A model generated the notes under the pieces. The model made no database searches and was not told the DNA's origin. It saw only the letters and a program-made list of their open reading frames with translations. 64,000 bases of DNA from Candidatus Thiodiazotropha sp. (GTDB lineage Bacteria > Pseudomonadota > Gammaproteobacteria > Chromatiales > Chromatiaceae): NCBI GenBank assembly GCA_023838465.1, contig JAIVEQ010000001.1:1-64000 (forward strand), read 5' to 3'. Positions 16,144 to 25,440 of the stretch are shown one piece after another (positions within the stretch are counted from its first letter, which is position 1; every line of letters starts with the position of its first letter). The translations under genes were made by a program, and so were the position numbers.

Positions 16144-19100
16144 ACAGGGCGGGTATCAAGCGTGTCATCACTTACGCTATGGCGGCATTGATACTGTTCC
16201 TGCTGATAGCTGGTTCCACATTGTTCTATTTTACCTCCACCCATGATGGTACTCGCCGGCTTTTCTACCTGGCTCAGAAACTGGCACCCGGTGAACTGCA
16301 GGTCGATGCACTGCAGGGACGTCTGATTGGACCGCTGGAGTTAAATGGGCTCAGTTACCGTCAGGCGGATGGTCTGGTGTTGGAGAGTGAGCGCCTCTAT
16401 TTGGATTGGCGACCGGTTCAGCTGTTAAGTCTGAGGCTGACCATTCTGGAACTGGCGCTGCAGTCAACCCGTCTCCATCTGCCTCAGACAGAGCAAACAC
16501 CCAAGGAGGTGCCTGTTGAACCATTCCAGGGAGTGACACTCCCTATAGCCCTGACTGTGGAACGTTTTTCCTCCGAAGATTTCGAGATTTTTCAAGCTGA
16601 AGGTACAGAACCGCTGAAGGTTGACCGTCTGTTGTTGTCCGCCACCACCGAGGGAGACCAGCTGACTGTCTCAGAGTTGGTTGCCGAGGGGTTTTCAGCC
16701 AATTTGACACTACAGGGTACGTTGGGCCTCAACAAGACGCTACCGATGTCGCTCGATCTCTCCTGGGACTACCAGCTGGCGGATGGGCCTCGTCTGTCAG
16801 GGAAGGGAGAATTAAGTGGAGATCTGCAGCAGATAGAGCTGCATCAAAAGTTGGCATCACCCCTGTTGGGTGTACTGCAAGCTCGTCTATCCGAAGTACA
16901 GAAATCACCGGACTGGGAAGCAAAACTGATGTTGGAAAAGGGCATCATTGCAGAGTTTTCCAAGGGTTTTCCAGCAGTGATACGTGGTCAGTTGCATGCT
17001 GAAGGTGATTTTGAGTCCGCAAAACTTGATAGCACGCTAGATCTTGAGGAGCCTAGTCTCGGTGAGTTGCTGACAGGGCTAGAGGCAAGTTTCCAGCAGG
17101 GTGTGATTAAGGTTGGCAAACTACAGTTGAGCAATGCGGATGGGCTCAATCTTCAGGGTAAGGGGGACTACCACCTGGAGGGTGGAGAATTGTCTACAGA
17201 CTTGCAGTGGAAGGGGCTGCGTTGGCCGCTAACTGGAGAAGTAGTGGATGTAACCAGTGATCAAGGGGAGATAAAACTGCAAGGTAAGCTTGAGGCGTAT
17301 CGTTATCAGTTGAACCTGCAGGCATCCAGGCCCGAGGTGGGTCCGGTTCAGGTCGAGGCCTCCGGTGGGGGGAATCTCGAAGGCGTTGAACTTGAAACAC
17401 TGCTGATCGCACTGCAGGAGGGCAGCATAGAGGGCAAAGGTGAGGCTGCCTGGTCACCGAGTCCCCGTTGGCGAATGGATCTGTCGGGCAAAGGGGTTAA
17501 TCCCGAGCTACTGCACAGAGACTTTCCTGGCGATCTTGCTTTCAACCTCTCTACCCATGGTGAGGTCAAGCAGGGAGAGCCTGTGGCCGAACTGCGACTG
17601 GAACGGTTAACCGGCTCTTTGAGAGATTATCCACTAGATGCTAAAGGTGTGTTGGATCTCAACAATGGTCAGCTGAATGTGAATCAGCTGGAGCTGGTCA
17701 CAGGGGAGAACCGGATTCAGGTGAATGGCAACCTGGGAGATCGCCTTGCGCTTGACTGGTCGGTGGATGCACCTGAGCTGGCTTCTCTCTGGCCTGGACT
17801 ATCGGGTCTACTACAAGCGGATGGAAAGCTGGCCGGTACGACCGAACAACCCAAGGTCGAGGCCATTGTGAAGGCTGGCGAGTTGGCATTTCAGGACTAT
17901 CGAATTGAACAACTCAATGGAGAGGTTGCCCTCGATCTGAATGGCGGGCAACCGCTGCGGCTGTCCCTCAGCTCTAAAGGGTTGAACGGGATGGGCAGAC
18001 AATGGACATCCCTCAATATTGATATCGATGGCACGCTTCCACAACATCAACTAACCCTGGATCTGGTCGGTGAACAGGTGCCACAACTCTCTCTGTCTGG
18101 TGTGTCGGGTCTCGGCGAAAACGATCTGTGGCACGGCCAATTGCAACGGCTGGAGTTGAAGACGTCTGAAGTGGGTGATTGGCTACTTGAGTCTGCTGTC
18201 GGCTACAAGATTGGGCCCAGTAACCAGTCAGTTGAGCCACTCTGTCTGACTTCAGGCACTGCAAAGGTGTGCAACAGCTTCAAAGGTGGACCAGAAGGCG
18301 GATGGACATCGAACCTGCAGGCAAGTGACCTCTCCCTCACACTACTGCAACAGTGGTTACCGGTAGAGACCAAAATTACAGGCAAGGCGGGACTAGAGGC
18401 CGATTTTTCTGCGGATGCAAGTGGGCAGATCGTGGGTGAAGTTGAGTTACAGATTCCGCAAGGCGGACTCAACTTCGAGTTGGGTGGTGGGCATGAGCAG
18501 GTAGACTTTTCGGGGGGTGTGGTAAAAGCGGTCATTGCACGGGATGGTGCACAGGCTAGCTTGAACCTGCCATTGCAGGGACTGGGTGGCTTGGAGACCA
18601 AGCTGGATCTGCCAGGAATGAACTTGGCTAATCTGGATGCCAATAAACAACCACTGAAAGGCTGGATAAAGGGGGGCATTGATAATTTGGCACTGCTTGC
18701 GGCGATTTCACCCCAGTTACAAAACAGTCGGGGAAAACTGTCGGCCGATTTCAATCTAGGGGGGAGTCTGGCTGCTCCCCGTGTAAGTGGTGATGCAAAG
18801 ATCGAGCAGGGTGCGGTTGATATCCCGGTACTGGGCATTGAGCTACGTGAATTTGATTTGCGTATTGAAGCGCCGGATCTGGAAACCCTATCCCTGGAGG
18901 GTAGTGTCCGCTCTGGAAAAGGCAAGCTCTCGCTGCAGGGAACGACTCAATTGGATGCCTCGAAAGGCTTTCCCTCACAATTTAAAATTGAGGGTAGGGA
19001 TTGGGTTGCGGTAAATGTGCCTGAGGCTGAAGTGCATCTCTCACCCGACCTCGCCTTTGTACACAATATCCAGCGTAGCGAATTAAAGGGCAAAATCCAC

Positions 19101-19904
19101 CTGCCCTATGCACGGATACGGCCAAGAGAAATACCCGAATCGGCGGTGTCAGGAAGTGCTGACCTGGTTGTAGTCGGTGCTGAGGATTCAGAGGATGTGC
19201 AACCGGATACACCGCTGTATGCTCAGATTCGTCTGACGCTTGGTGACCGGGTCAGCTTTGATGGTTTTGGTTTACGGGGTAATTTTACCGGCGGTATTGT
19301 GGTCATCGATGAGCCAGGTCGGCCTGTTATCGGCAGGGGTCGCTTAGGTATCGCCGAAGGTATCTATCAGGCCTATGGTCAGGATTTAAAGATTGAGCGG
19401 GGGTTCGCCCTGTTTGCCGATTCTCCTGTCGAGAATCCTGGTCTTGATGTGCGTGCTGTGCGTGAGATAGAAGATGTGATTGCCGGGATGCGGGTAACCG
19501 GGACGATGAAGAAACCAAAACTAAAACTCTTTTCAACTCCTTCCATGTCAGAGACCGATGTTCTCTCATACCTGATCACTGGCCGTCCTGCGGGTGAATC
19601 GTCGGGAAAAACGGTGGGTATGCTCGCTGCCCTGCAGGCGAGTGGGGCGAGCAATGCTGCCTCTGAAATTGGTAGGCAACTGGGATTGGAAGAGTTGCGG
19701 GTAGATACCGGTAACTCGATGGAAGAGGCCTCTTTAGTGGCAGGTACCTACTTATCACCCAGACTCTATGTGCAGTATGTCAACGAGCTGGCTACCAGTG
19801 AGACCAAGATTCGTATGCGTTACGATCTGACCGATCGATGGCAGCTTGAAGCAGAGACCGGGCGTACCCAGTCCGGGGATTTCTTCTATACTTTTGATCG
19901 CTAG
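16140..19904 (+). CDS. tamB: TamB, AsmA-like periplasm-spanning translocation module protein
   Basis: From the GTG at 16140 the product has 1254 residues. An N-terminal transmembrane helix (about 9-32) is followed by a very long beta-rich region of repeated amphipathic strands (a hydrophobic groove fold) and the C-terminal TamB/DUF490 domain (about 900-1254). The end, RMRYDLTDRWQLEAETGRT then FFYTFDR, is typical. The GTG overlaps the tamA stop and has GGAG 2 nt upstream. A frame opening at 16107 would add residues inside tamA and is less likely. It forms the TAM complex with TamA. Confidence 0.9.
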   Translation: MNRAGIKRVITYAMAALILFLLIAGSTLFYFTSTHDGTRRLFYLAQKLAPGELQVDALQGRLIGPLELNGLSYRQADGLVLESERLYLDWRPVQLLSLRLTILELALQSTRLHLPQTEQTPKEVPVEPFQGVTLPIALTVERFSSEDFEIFQAEGTEPLKVDRLLLSATTEGDQLTVSELVAEGFSANLTLQGTLGLNKTLPMSLDLSWDYQLADGPRLSGKGELSGDLQQIELHQKLASPLLGVLQARLSEVQKSPDWEAKLMLEKGIIAEFSKGFPAVIRGQLHAEGDFESAKLDSTLDLEEPSLGELLTGLEASFQQGVIKVGKLQLSNADGLNLQGKGDYHLEGGELSTDLQWKGLRWPLTGEVVDVTSDQGEIKLQGKLEAYRYQLNLQASRPEVGPVQVEASGGGNLEGVELETLLIALQEGSIEGKGEAAWSPSPRWRMDLSGKGVNPELLHRDFPGDLAFNLSTHGEVKQGEPVAELRLERLTGSLRDYPLDAKGVLDLNNGQLNVNQLELVTGENRIQVNGNLGDRLALDWSVDAPELASLWPGLSGLLQADGKLAGTTEQPKVEAIVKAGELAFQDYRIEQLNGEVALDLNGGQPLRLSLSSKGLNGMGRQWTSLNIDIDGTLPQHQLTLDLVGEQVPQLSLSGVSGLGENDLWHGQLQRLELKTSEVGDWLLESAVGYKIGPSNQSVEPLCLTSGTAKVCNSFKGGPEGGWTSNLQASDLSLTLLQQWLPVETKITGKAGLEADFSADASGQIVGEVELQIPQGGLNFELGGGHEQVDFSGGVVKAVIARDGAQASLNLPLQGLGGLETKLDLPGMNLANLDANKQPLKGWIKGGIDNLALLAAISPQLQNSRGKLSADFNLGGSLAAPRVSGDAKIEQGAVDIPVLGIELREFDLRIEAPDLETLSLEGSVRSGKGKLSLQGTTQLDASKGFPSQFKIEGRDWVAVNVPEAEVHLSPDLAFVHNIQRSELKGKIHLPYARIRPREIPESAVSGSADLVVVGAEDSEDVQPDTPLYAQIRLTLGDRVSFDGFGLRGNFTGGIVVIDEPGRPVIGRGRLGIAEGIYQAYGQDLKIERGFALFADSPVENPGLDVRAVREIEDVIAGMRVTGTMKKPKLKLFSTPSMSETDVLSYLITGRPAGESSGKTVGMLAALQASGASNAASEIGRQLGLEELRVDTGNSMEEASLVAGTYLSPRLYVQYVNELATSETKIRMRYDLTDRWQLEAETGRTQSGDFFYTFDR

Positions 19905-20095
19905 TGTACTTTGTTATTCATTCAGTACCATTTTGAATCAACCCCATGCGCTCCAATAATCACTTTCAGTTGTAAACGTGAGTATAAAGAAATCCATACG
20001 TTGTTGTTTCAATGTCTTACGTGCCTCTCGACATGAGGTGAATGGGTGTTTATGCTTCTGAATAGGTCATTCGGGTCAAACACTTAGCAAGTCTT

Positions 20096-20860
20096 ATGCT
20101 GCACCTCTTGGAATCTTTGAGTAAATGGGTAATCGTCATCTCGCTAGCGGTATTGTTAATCACCTTTTTGAGCAAAGATGATTTACCCGACCCGACAATT
20201 TATGACTTGGATCGCCTGACCGACCCCAAGCAGAAGAAAACATTCCGATCACCTTTCAGCGTTGAGACAGGTGGGCAGTCCTACAAAATTAACCCTGAAT
20301 TTTCCTATCAGCTTGAAGGTGTTGTCGTCAGCTATCACGACGCCGATGCTCTCAACGACATCTACCACCACGACAGTTGGGAGGACTTCCTCAATGTAAG
20401 GGATCTCTGCGTTATCTGGGGGGAGAATATCGGTAGTGGTGTCTACCAGGAGATGTCGTTCAGGAATGATACTTGGACCTGCTGGTTCAGCTGGACTGAT
20501 GCTGAGACCGGTTCACGTTTCAAAGGTGAGCAACTGTCCAACAACCACATACTCACTGACGATATCGAACTCAAACGTTTTTTAATGTCAGCAGAAATCG
20601 GCGACCACATTCGATTGGAGGGTCTGCTGGCAGAATACGAGAATCCATCCAACGGCTTCAATCGGGGTACCAGTACTGTCCGGACAGATCGTGGTAATGG
20701 GGCCTGCGAAACCATCTATTTGGAACGTTTTGAAATTGTACAAAAAGCCAATAAACGAATTCGTTCGGTCTACCATACAGCCAAATGGATACTAATCATC
20801 TCGCTCGGTCTGTTTGTCATCCTCTTCTTCATCACGCCGGTCAAAAAACCGCGGTTTTAA
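20096..20860 (+). CDS. Hypothetical protein with membrane helices at both ends
   Basis: The product has 254 residues. Hydrophobic helices at about 8-28 and 228-249 flank a roughly 195-residue domain with several Trp and an RDLCVIWGENI segment. The domain, probably periplasmic, has three Cys (in RDLCVIW, TWTCWFS and GACETI). The family is not recognised; the layout resembles conserved hypothetical proteins found in several gammaproteobacteria. The start is the first ATG after a 190-bp gap from tamB and has no strong ribosome site. Confidence 0.65.
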   Translation: MLHLLESLSKWVIVISLAVLLITFLSKDDLPDPTIYDLDRLTDPKQKKTFRSPFSVETGGQSYKINPEFSYQLEGVVVSYHDADALNDIYHHDSWEDFLNVRDLCVIWGENIGSGVYQEMSFRNDTWTCWFSWTDAETGSRFKGEQLSNNHILTDDIELKRFLMSAEIGDHIRLEGLLAEYENPSNGFNRGTSTVRTDRGNGACETIYLERFEIVQKANKRIRSVYHTAKWILIISLGLFVILFFITPVKKPRF

Positions 20861-21010
20861 GAACGAGTCAGAGACTGCACGCAAAGATTACGTGCTACTT
20901 TAGACTTATTAGCCGATGAGATTCGACGACAACCTATCAGTAGCAATGTTATGTCCTGGATGAGTAAGGAAATAGCTTTGCTTGTCTGGAGCAGCCGGAG
21001 TTTTTGATCG

Positions 21011-21211
21011 CTAGTTACTGCTGCGCACCGCATCAAAATCATCCGCAATGAGCAGATTGGTTAAAAAGAACGCCTTGGTCCTGGAAGCTTGCTGACGCTG
21101 CTTTTTTTCCATCTGGATTGGGCATTCATGGGGCTGCCAGTCACAGGCGATGCCGCTGATAACGAGATGGGGGCATTCGCTGCAGGTCCGTGTTTTGTAT
21201 AAGCCAGTCAT
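21011..21211 (-). CDS. Small Cys-rich protein, 66 residues
   Basis: The N-terminal half has CSECPH, then GIACDWQPHECP, giving CxxC plus two further Cys with His residues nearby, which suggests a zinc- or iron-sulfur-binding knuckle. The C-terminal half is basic, then helical. There is no signal peptide. The ribosome site is weak (GAG about 12 nt upstream), so translation is less certain. It stands alone in a gene-poor stretch. No family is recognised. Confidence 0.45.
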   Translation of the reverse strand: MTGLYKTRTCSECPHLVISGIACDWQPHECPIQMEKKQRQQASRTKAFFLTNLLIADDFDAVRSSN

Positions 21212-21683
21212 GATCGTAAACTCAGTAGGTCGTGTGTATTTTAGAAATTAGCATAATATCAATGTATTACAAGAGAATATTGAAGGTAATTGATTGATTT
21301 GTTACGTAACATTGCAAACAAATGACAAAAGTTCTTCAAAAACACCATGTTTGCTTCCCTCATACTGGACAAAGGCAATCCAAAGAAAAACGATGACAAC
21401 TTTTGATATTCAATAAGTTAGTCGGCACACACTTGTAAATATTCACCTCTACTGACAGCAAAAAAGTGTTTTTTATGGCAGTTCTTTAAGCGATACGCCT
21501 GTAATAGTCATTTCTTTCTTAAAAATGTGTATCCAGTCTCATTTTTTCCTGTCACAGGATTGCTGTGAATGTTTGTGTATACTCCAACAGATACAGATTG
21601 AATTCTGTAGGACCCAGGTCTTGAAAGAGTGGCTTGGTTAATAGTTAATTCCAGTGACGTATCTAGAGAATTTACCTGCCGTT
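21212..21683. promoter_or_regulatory. Long AT-rich upstream region of gspA
   Basis: There is no gene in these 470 bases. A 12-bp palindrome (core GTTACGTAAC, 21301-21310) is the clearest possible regulator site. The rest is AT-rich and presumably contains the promoter of the gspAB pair. Confidence 0.4.
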
Positions 21684-23504
21684 ATGTTTCAGGATTATTT
21701 CGGGATATCTGAAGATCCCTTTTCCATTACCCCGGATCCGAAGTATCTCTATCTCAGCGAGAGGCATCGTAATGGTTTTGCTCATCTTCTGTATGGCGTG
21801 ACAGAGGGTGGTGGCTTCATGCAACTCACCGGTGAGGTGGGTACAGGTAAGACGCTGCTGTGCCGTAAACTGTTGGCCGAGTTGCCTAAAGCGGTTGATG
21901 TCGCCTTTATCTTCAACCCCCGCTTATCACCTCTGGAGTTAGTGGCCACAATCTGTGATGAGCTACGTGTCCTCTATCCCCTTGGTTGCAACAGCATCAA
22001 AGAGGTAGTCGACTTTCTAAATGCCTATCTGTTGGAAAGTCACAGTCAGGGCAGGCGAACTGTCGTGATCATCGATGAGGCACAGAATCTCAGTTATGAG
22101 TCGCTTGAGCAGATACGTCTACTAACCAACCTGGAAACACCCTCACAAAAACTGCTGCAGATTATTCTGGTCGGTCAACCTGAATTAAGAAGCCTGCTGC
22201 AACGAGAAGAATTACGTCAATTGGCACAACGGGTAACAGCCCGTTATCACTTGACCCCACTATCCCGTTCTGAGACACGGGCTTATATTCAGCATCGCTT
22301 ACACGTGGCTGGATTCCAGCACCCACTTTTTACTACCGGTGCCGTGAAGCTTGTTTATCGGCTCAGCAGAGGGATCCCCCGGGTTATCAATATCCTTTGT
22401 AACCGAGGCATGTTGATGGCGTTCGCCAAGAAGACCAACCGTATTACCAAGGGTATGATAAAGCAGGTTGCCAATGAGCTAAGGGGTAATGGAGAGAGTG
22501 AAGCTAGCAAACGCTCCTGGGTTTGGGCCACACTCGGAATCCTGATCTGCACACTGGCTGCCCTGGTTGTATGGAATTCCAATTTGCTTCCTGGTGTTAC
22601 TGCGATGTTGGCGTCAGATGAGATGCCATCCGAACCCACGACTGAGCAGGTAAAAATATCAGAGTCGCAGCCAAAGCCTGAAATCGTCACACAGCCATTG
22701 CCGGATATGACGGCGATAGTGAGCGAGAGCGACGAACAATCCGCGGTGGAAGACGAGCGGTCAACAAGGATTGATTCAGACCATCAGACTGGTAGTTCTG
22801 AACACGCTACGGTAGCCATCATCTCCACAGAACAGAAACCCGTGTCAGACTCGACTTCCAATACTAAGAGGGCTGAGAAAGCGTCACAGGGATTGGCCAG
22901 CTTGGTGGGTAATGAAAACAGCACTTTCATAACCTTGTTTGGCTACTGGCAGAGCGTCTATCCAATGGAAGATGAGTCGCGTTCTTCTTGTGACAGGGCC
23001 GAGAGTGTGGGGTTGAGTTGTATTTATGGACGAGGATCCTGGGACAACCTTGAGTATTACAATCGACCTGCAGTGTTGGAATTAATCATGGATGATGGTC
23101 AAAGATACAACGTGGTTGCATCCGCATTGACTGATAATGGTGTGACCCTGGACTTGAATGGTCGTCGATTCTCCTTCTCTCGCGATGAGATTGATAAGCT
23201 TTGGACCGGGAGCTACATTATTTTATGGAGACCCCCTGGTATCAGTAGCGATAGTTTGAGTCTTGGATATGTTGGCAGGGATGTTGGATGGTTGATATCC
23301 ATGCTTGATCGTATTGAGGGGGTAAAGACGGTTTATGATCCGCTGAAAACCCAATTCGACCTCCAGATACAACGACGTGTGATGCGTTTTCAACGTGCTC
23401 ATAACTTGTCAGCAGATGGTGTAGTTGGTAAGCAGACATTGATTCAGTTAAACAGTGCAGTGGTGGATTCAACCAGACCTGTACTGCGTCAGGTGGGGAG
23501 CTGA
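21684..23504 (+). CDS. gspA: GspA/ExeA-like AAA+ ATPase with peptidoglycan-binding domain
   Basis: The product has 606 residues from the ATG at 21684. An AAA domain (about 1-265) begins MFQDYFGISEDPFSITPDP, with Walker A GEVGTGKT (about 50-57) and Walker B VVIIDEAQ. A transmembrane helix lies at about 285-305, followed by a Ser/Glu-rich linker and a C-terminal PG_binding_1 domain (about 545-600, ADGVVGKQTLIQLN). In Aeromonas, ExeA with ExeB helps place the type II secretin through peptidoglycan. A GTG at 21654 in the same frame is a weaker start. gspB begins 1 base after the stop. Confidence 0.85.
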   Translation: MFQDYFGISEDPFSITPDPKYLYLSERHRNGFAHLLYGVTEGGGFMQLTGEVGTGKTLLCRKLLAELPKAVDVAFIFNPRLSPLELVATICDELRVLYPLGCNSIKEVVDFLNAYLLESHSQGRRTVVIIDEAQNLSYESLEQIRLLTNLETPSQKLLQIILVGQPELRSLLQREELRQLAQRVTARYHLTPLSRSETRAYIQHRLHVAGFQHPLFTTGAVKLVYRLSRGIPRVINILCNRGMLMAFAKKTNRITKGMIKQVANELRGNGESEASKRSWVWATLGILICTLAALVVWNSNLLPGVTAMLASDEMPSEPTTEQVKISESQPKPEIVTQPLPDMTAIVSESDEQSAVEDERSTRIDSDHQTGSSEHATVAIISTEQKPVSDSTSNTKRAEKASQGLASLVGNENSTFITLFGYWQSVYPMEDESRSSCDRAESVGLSCIYGRGSWDNLEYYNRPAVLELIMDDGQRYNVVASALTDNGVTLDLNGRRFSFSRDEIDKLWTGSYIILWRPPGISSDSLSLGYVGRDVGWLISMLDRIEGVKTVYDPLKTQFDLQIQRRVMRFQRAHNLSADGVVGKQTLIQLNSAVVDSTRPVLRQVGS

Positions 23505-23505
23505 G

Positions 23506-24408
23506 ATGTCATCCATACTTGATGCACTTGAGAGAGCTTCCCAGGAGAGACAGCCTGGAAAAGAGAATATTTTACCCGGCGCAAATCCACTCCCGCCTGA
23601 TAATAGTTATTGGCTGCCAGGATTGCTGATAGTTGTGATCCTGTTGTTGATATTGGCTATCGGATACTGGTTTATATCCCAGCAGAATCCGTCGCTGGTA
23701 GATGTGCCGGTTAGCCATCCGGATGAGGCGGTTCTGAAATCTTCACCTAGAGAATTCGAGCAGAAAAAAATCAACGAGGCTGTCTTACCAGCGAAACAAC
23801 CGGTAACGAAAAAAGCTGAAACCACGGTGGATCGAATAAGACATGGCGCGCTTCCCAATCAACGTACATTGGTCTCCGAGGCAGTGGTTAGCCAAGTGAC
23901 TGATGATAAGAAAAAAGAGCAGGTGGAGCCAAAACAGGTTCAGACAACTACAACCATTACACAGTCACCGGCAAAGATTGAGAATGAAGCTACAGTAATT
24001 ACAAGAGTAGAGATTCCTGTAGTGAAAGAAATTTCTGATATTAAGGATGAGAGGAGCCCTGTTAAGCCACGAATACGGGCGTCCATTCAGCAAAAAGAGG
24101 GGGGGTCAGAAGCTAGGCCTGTCCAGTCAACCCCTGTAGAACAACCTGAAATCAATGACTCAGAAAGTCAGATTCCACTGATATGGGAACTGCCACAAGG
24201 GTTGCGTGAGGAATTGGGGCAGTTAAAAACCAGTATCCATGTCTACAACAAAGAGCCTGAACAACGTTTCGTTATTATTAACTTGCATCGTTATGGTGAG
24301 GGTGACGTCTTAAGCTCGAAAGGTTATCGTCTGAAGAGGATCGACCGGGATGGCATAGTGGTCGATTATGGCGAGGGGTTGGTTCGTCTGTTACGGGAAA
24401 AGTACTAG
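23506..24408 (+). CDS. gspB: GspB-like type II secretion accessory protein
   Basis: The product has 300 residues from the ATG at 23506, preceded by GGGGAG. It begins MSSILDALERASQERQPG. One transmembrane helix lies at about 43-62. A long Lys/Glu/Pro-rich periplasmic linker follows (about 65-230). The C-terminal GspB domain (about 235-300) has FVIINLHRYGEGD and GIVVDYGEGLVRLL. It would sit in the inner membrane with the GspA protein and assist secretin assembly. No other gsp genes are in the window. Confidence 0.85.
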   Translation: MSSILDALERASQERQPGKENILPGANPLPPDNSYWLPGLLIVVILLLILAIGYWFISQQNPSLVDVPVSHPDEAVLKSSPREFEQKKINEAVLPAKQPVTKKAETTVDRIRHGALPNQRTLVSEAVVSQVTDDKKKEQVEPKQVQTTTTITQSPAKIENEATVITRVEIPVVKEISDIKDERSPVKPRIRASIQQKEGGSEARPVQSTPVEQPEINDSESQIPLIWELPQGLREELGQLKTSIHVYNKEPEQRFVIINLHRYGEGDVLSSKGYRLKRIDRDGIVVDYGEGLVRLLREKY

Positions 24409-24428
24409 GGTCTGTTAACAGACCCTAG
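24405..24428. repeat. 24-bp perfect palindrome at the gspB stop
   Basis: CTAGGGTCTGTT joined directly to its reverse complement, with the gspB stop codon inside. Each half resembles the outer 12 bases of the MITE ends at 14271 and 56476. It may be a junction of two ends left after loss of the interior, or a terminator stem without a T-run. Confidence 0.6.
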
Positions 24429-24451
24429 GGCTTGAACTATCGCCAAACAAC

Positions 24452-24481
24452 AATAAGCCACCTCACTTAAGATGGCTTATT
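24452..24481. terminator. Bidirectional terminator between gspB and PEP-CTERM gene
   Basis: AATAAGCCA (24452-24460) pairs perfectly with TGGCTTATT (24473-24481) around a 12-nt loop, between convergent genes. The A and T flanks give each strand a modest U-rich tail. Confidence 0.65.
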
Positions 24482-24505
24482 CACGGTATTGGAGTGCGGG
24501 ATTAT

Positions 24506-25135
24506 TTATCGTTTTGCCCTGCGACGTGCAAAGCCTAATCCAAACAGACCAGCACCTAAAAGCGCAATAACAGAGGGCTCTGGTACGGAGGCTACCAACT
24601 CGATATTGTCGATAAGACCACCATAGCTGTTATTCAGGCCATCAGCCTCAAATGCCAAATACATAGTCGCATCAGTGGCAGTCAGTGAGAAGATATTTTG
24701 CATCCATGAGCCCGTTCTCGTTGCATCATCAATACTGACAATCTCATCTAGAGAGAGCGCATCCTGGCCCCATAGCATATTGATGCCATTATCGTTGTCG
24801 CCATTGTTAGTCCGGGCGCTGTACCAGAATGAAATATCATAGGTTAGCCCGGCGATGAGGCCGTCAATCTTTTGAAACATTGTGCTGTTGTTATGTGAAT
24901 CCAATTCAACATAGTTATTCCCATCCTGGGCATCAATAAAGCCCAGGGTGCTATTCGTTTGTATTTCGATACCGCTGCCAGATGAAGTATCCCATCCGTC
25001 AATGCCGCTGAAAACATCCCAATTACCGACAATGTTGTCTTCGAAGCTTCCATTCAGCATAAGGTTTGCCGATAGATTGAAACTAAGACCTGTCAACAAG
25101 ACTACTGATATATATGCGAGTCGTTTTTTCATCAT
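24506..25135 (-). CDS. PEP-CTERM surface protein
   Basis: The product has 209 residues from the ATG at 25135, which has GGGA upstream. The parts are a signal peptide (about 1-23, MMKKRLAYIS...), a beta-rich domain with NLMLNGSFED near the start and LIDNIEL near the end (DUF642/LecA-like), and a sorting tail with VPEPSVIALLGAGLFGLG and a basic RRRAKR end. PEP-CTERM tails are recognised by exosortase, which anchors or exports the protein into an extracellular matrix. No exosortase gene is in this window. Confidence 0.82.
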   Translation of the reverse strand: MMKKRLAYISVVLLTGLSFNLSANLMLNGSFEDNIVGNWDVFSGIDGWDTSSGSGIEIQTNSTLGFIDAQDGNNYVELDSHNNSTMFQKIDGLIAGLTYDISFWYSARTNNGDNDNGINMLWGQDALSLDEIVSIDDATRTGSWMQNIFSLTATDATMYLAFEADGLNNSYGGLIDNIELVASVPEPSVIALLGAGLFGLGFARRRAKR

Positions 25136-25440
25136 GTAAAGTCCCATTAAGCCAGTTCTGGTGAACAACAGATTCTGTGCAAATAATAGGCCATACTGGT
25201 ACTTTTAGTAATTTAATTAATAAGTTATCTTGGCTATGTGGCGCCACGTGAAAACGTAATGCGTCGTATTTAGAAATAGTGTAAAAAAAATCGACACAAA
25301 AATAACTTCAGTCCATAGAGGAGGGGTATGAGGAGCGTGTTGCAATTAAGGAAATCAATGATAATCACTATCTAAGTTTAGTGTGATGATTCGTCTCAAT
25401 TATGGGTGCTATGAATGCTGTTTAAGGGAAAATATAGAAA
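25136..25440. promoter_or_regulatory. Divergent promoter region
   Basis: About 305 AT-rich bases between the PEP-CTERM gene and the patatin gene. No distinct operator was seen. Confidence 0.4.

Noticed and set aside
18203..18925. 240-codon reverse frame inside tamB
   Set aside because: Shadow frame, rich in Ser, Pro and Arg, fully within a well-identified gene.
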